This document shows, one piece after another, positions 27,811-28,321 of a stretch of DNA of 28,321 bases (positions within the stretch are counted from its first letter, which is position 1; the number at the start of each line of letters is the position of its first letter). Source of the stretch: Brachionus plicatilis (lineage: Eukaryota > Rotifera > Eurotatoria > Ploima > Brachionidae). The notes beneath the pieces are model-generated. The model was not told the DNA's origin, made no database searches, and worked only from the letters and a program-made list of their open reading frames with translations. A program made the translations under genes and the position numbers. The stretch spans positions 19,211 to 47,531 of the forward strand of contig QEOQ01000455.1 of assembly GCA_010279815.1 (NCBI GenBank), in the 5' to 3' direction.

Positions 27811-28321
27811 TTTTTGGGTCTCCCTTTTCAACACAAAAAAATAACCATTCAACACAATTTCAAAAACGTTCAGCACAAAATGATTTCTTCTCAACACAAA
27901 AATTAGAATTTGAAAAAAATACTTTTAGTACAAAAATTAAAAATAAAATAAATGCATTCAACACAAAAATTAATGGCTCGTTGTGAAAATTTAAAAAAAA
28001 TTTATTCATAGAACTGTTATAAAATTGAGCTTAACAGTAAGAAATGTTCTTGAAAGTTTTTCACTAAATTAGGATATTGTGCATTGACATTTATTGACAT
28101 TAAAAGAACTGTTTAAAAAAAGGACCAATTTGTCAATAAACCTAAAAGAGGTAGAGCAAAAAATACGGAAAAATGGTTTTCTAGAGACTAATTTTTTTTT
28201 AATTTCTTTTCTTTAAGCTTCGAAATTTACTTTATTTACCTAACTTCCACTTATAAATATCATTAAATAAAATTTAAAATTAGAAAAAAATTAATTTTAT
28301 TATAAAAATGGAAAGAATCTT
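27811..28321 (+). mobile_element. CACAAA-array element, copy 2 (runs off the window)
   Basis: It begins with CTACAACATC..GGGTCTCC, like the left edge of copy 1 (CTACAACATCGGGTCTACC). It continues with TTCAACACAAA units at 27838, 27859, 27879, 27893 and 27958 and carries the second coding relic. Its right arm would lie beyond 28321. Confidence 0.5.
28091..28191 (+). pseudogene. C-terminal coding relic of unknown protein, copy 2
   Basis: It reads LLTLKELFKK and, after a one-base loss in an A-run near 28115-28121, KDQFVNKPKRGRAKNTEKW, FSRD and TAA. Conservative changes relative to copy 1 are K/R, S/T, Y/F and E/D. The single-base deletion makes it non-functional as it stands. Confidence 0.6.

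Overview
The window is AT-rich, intron-bearing eukaryotic DNA, most likely from a small invertebrate. Three introns of 49-52 bp with GT..AG ends are supported by reading-frame continuity. The mix of FLYWCH/MULE, BED/hAT, KRBA2-like integrase, jockey-like LINE and MARVEL proteins would fit a rotifer or similar animal; that placement is inference. There is a 506-bp assembly gap (13866-14371) and a single N at 1627.

The only ordinary host genes I can support are relatives of one four-pass MARVEL membrane-protein family. There are two two-exon genes (2363-3108 on +, 9654-10199 on -), a lone second exon (22299-22562 on -) and a decayed fragment of that second exon (16648-16770 on -). The two-exon copies share the same phase-0 intron position. 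In the first copy the intron has grown from about 50 to 296 bp through a MITE-like insertion.

Everything else recognisable is transposon-derived. Coding relics are: a FLYWCH/MULE transposase with a nonsense codon and a large internal deletion (1-774), a BED zinc-finger fragment (1179-1577), a spliced integrase relic of the KRBA2 type with its DDE core deleted (5344-6549), a 5'-truncated but otherwise open jockey-like LINE (7482-8558), a decayed second LINE (18541-19376) and a Tc1/mariner C-terminus (20046-20255). Non-autonomous elements with terminal inverted repeats are very dense, and several have clean target-site duplications: a hAT MITE (10964-11119), a hAT-like foldback family (17451-17981, 23810-24301, 15093-15542), a TA-flanked MITE with a nested LINE tail (6705-6965; empty sister at 26651-26769) and a palindromic TA-flanked family (11898-12845, 4417-5100, 6551-6598).

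The right end (26920-28321) holds two head-to-tail copies of an element I do not recognise. Both have arrays of a CACAAA-type motif and both carry a ~33-codon C-terminal coding relic whose differences fall mostly at third codon positions. This is my best candidate for an undescribed element family. The sequence shows no CRISPR, tRNA, rRNA or operon structure.
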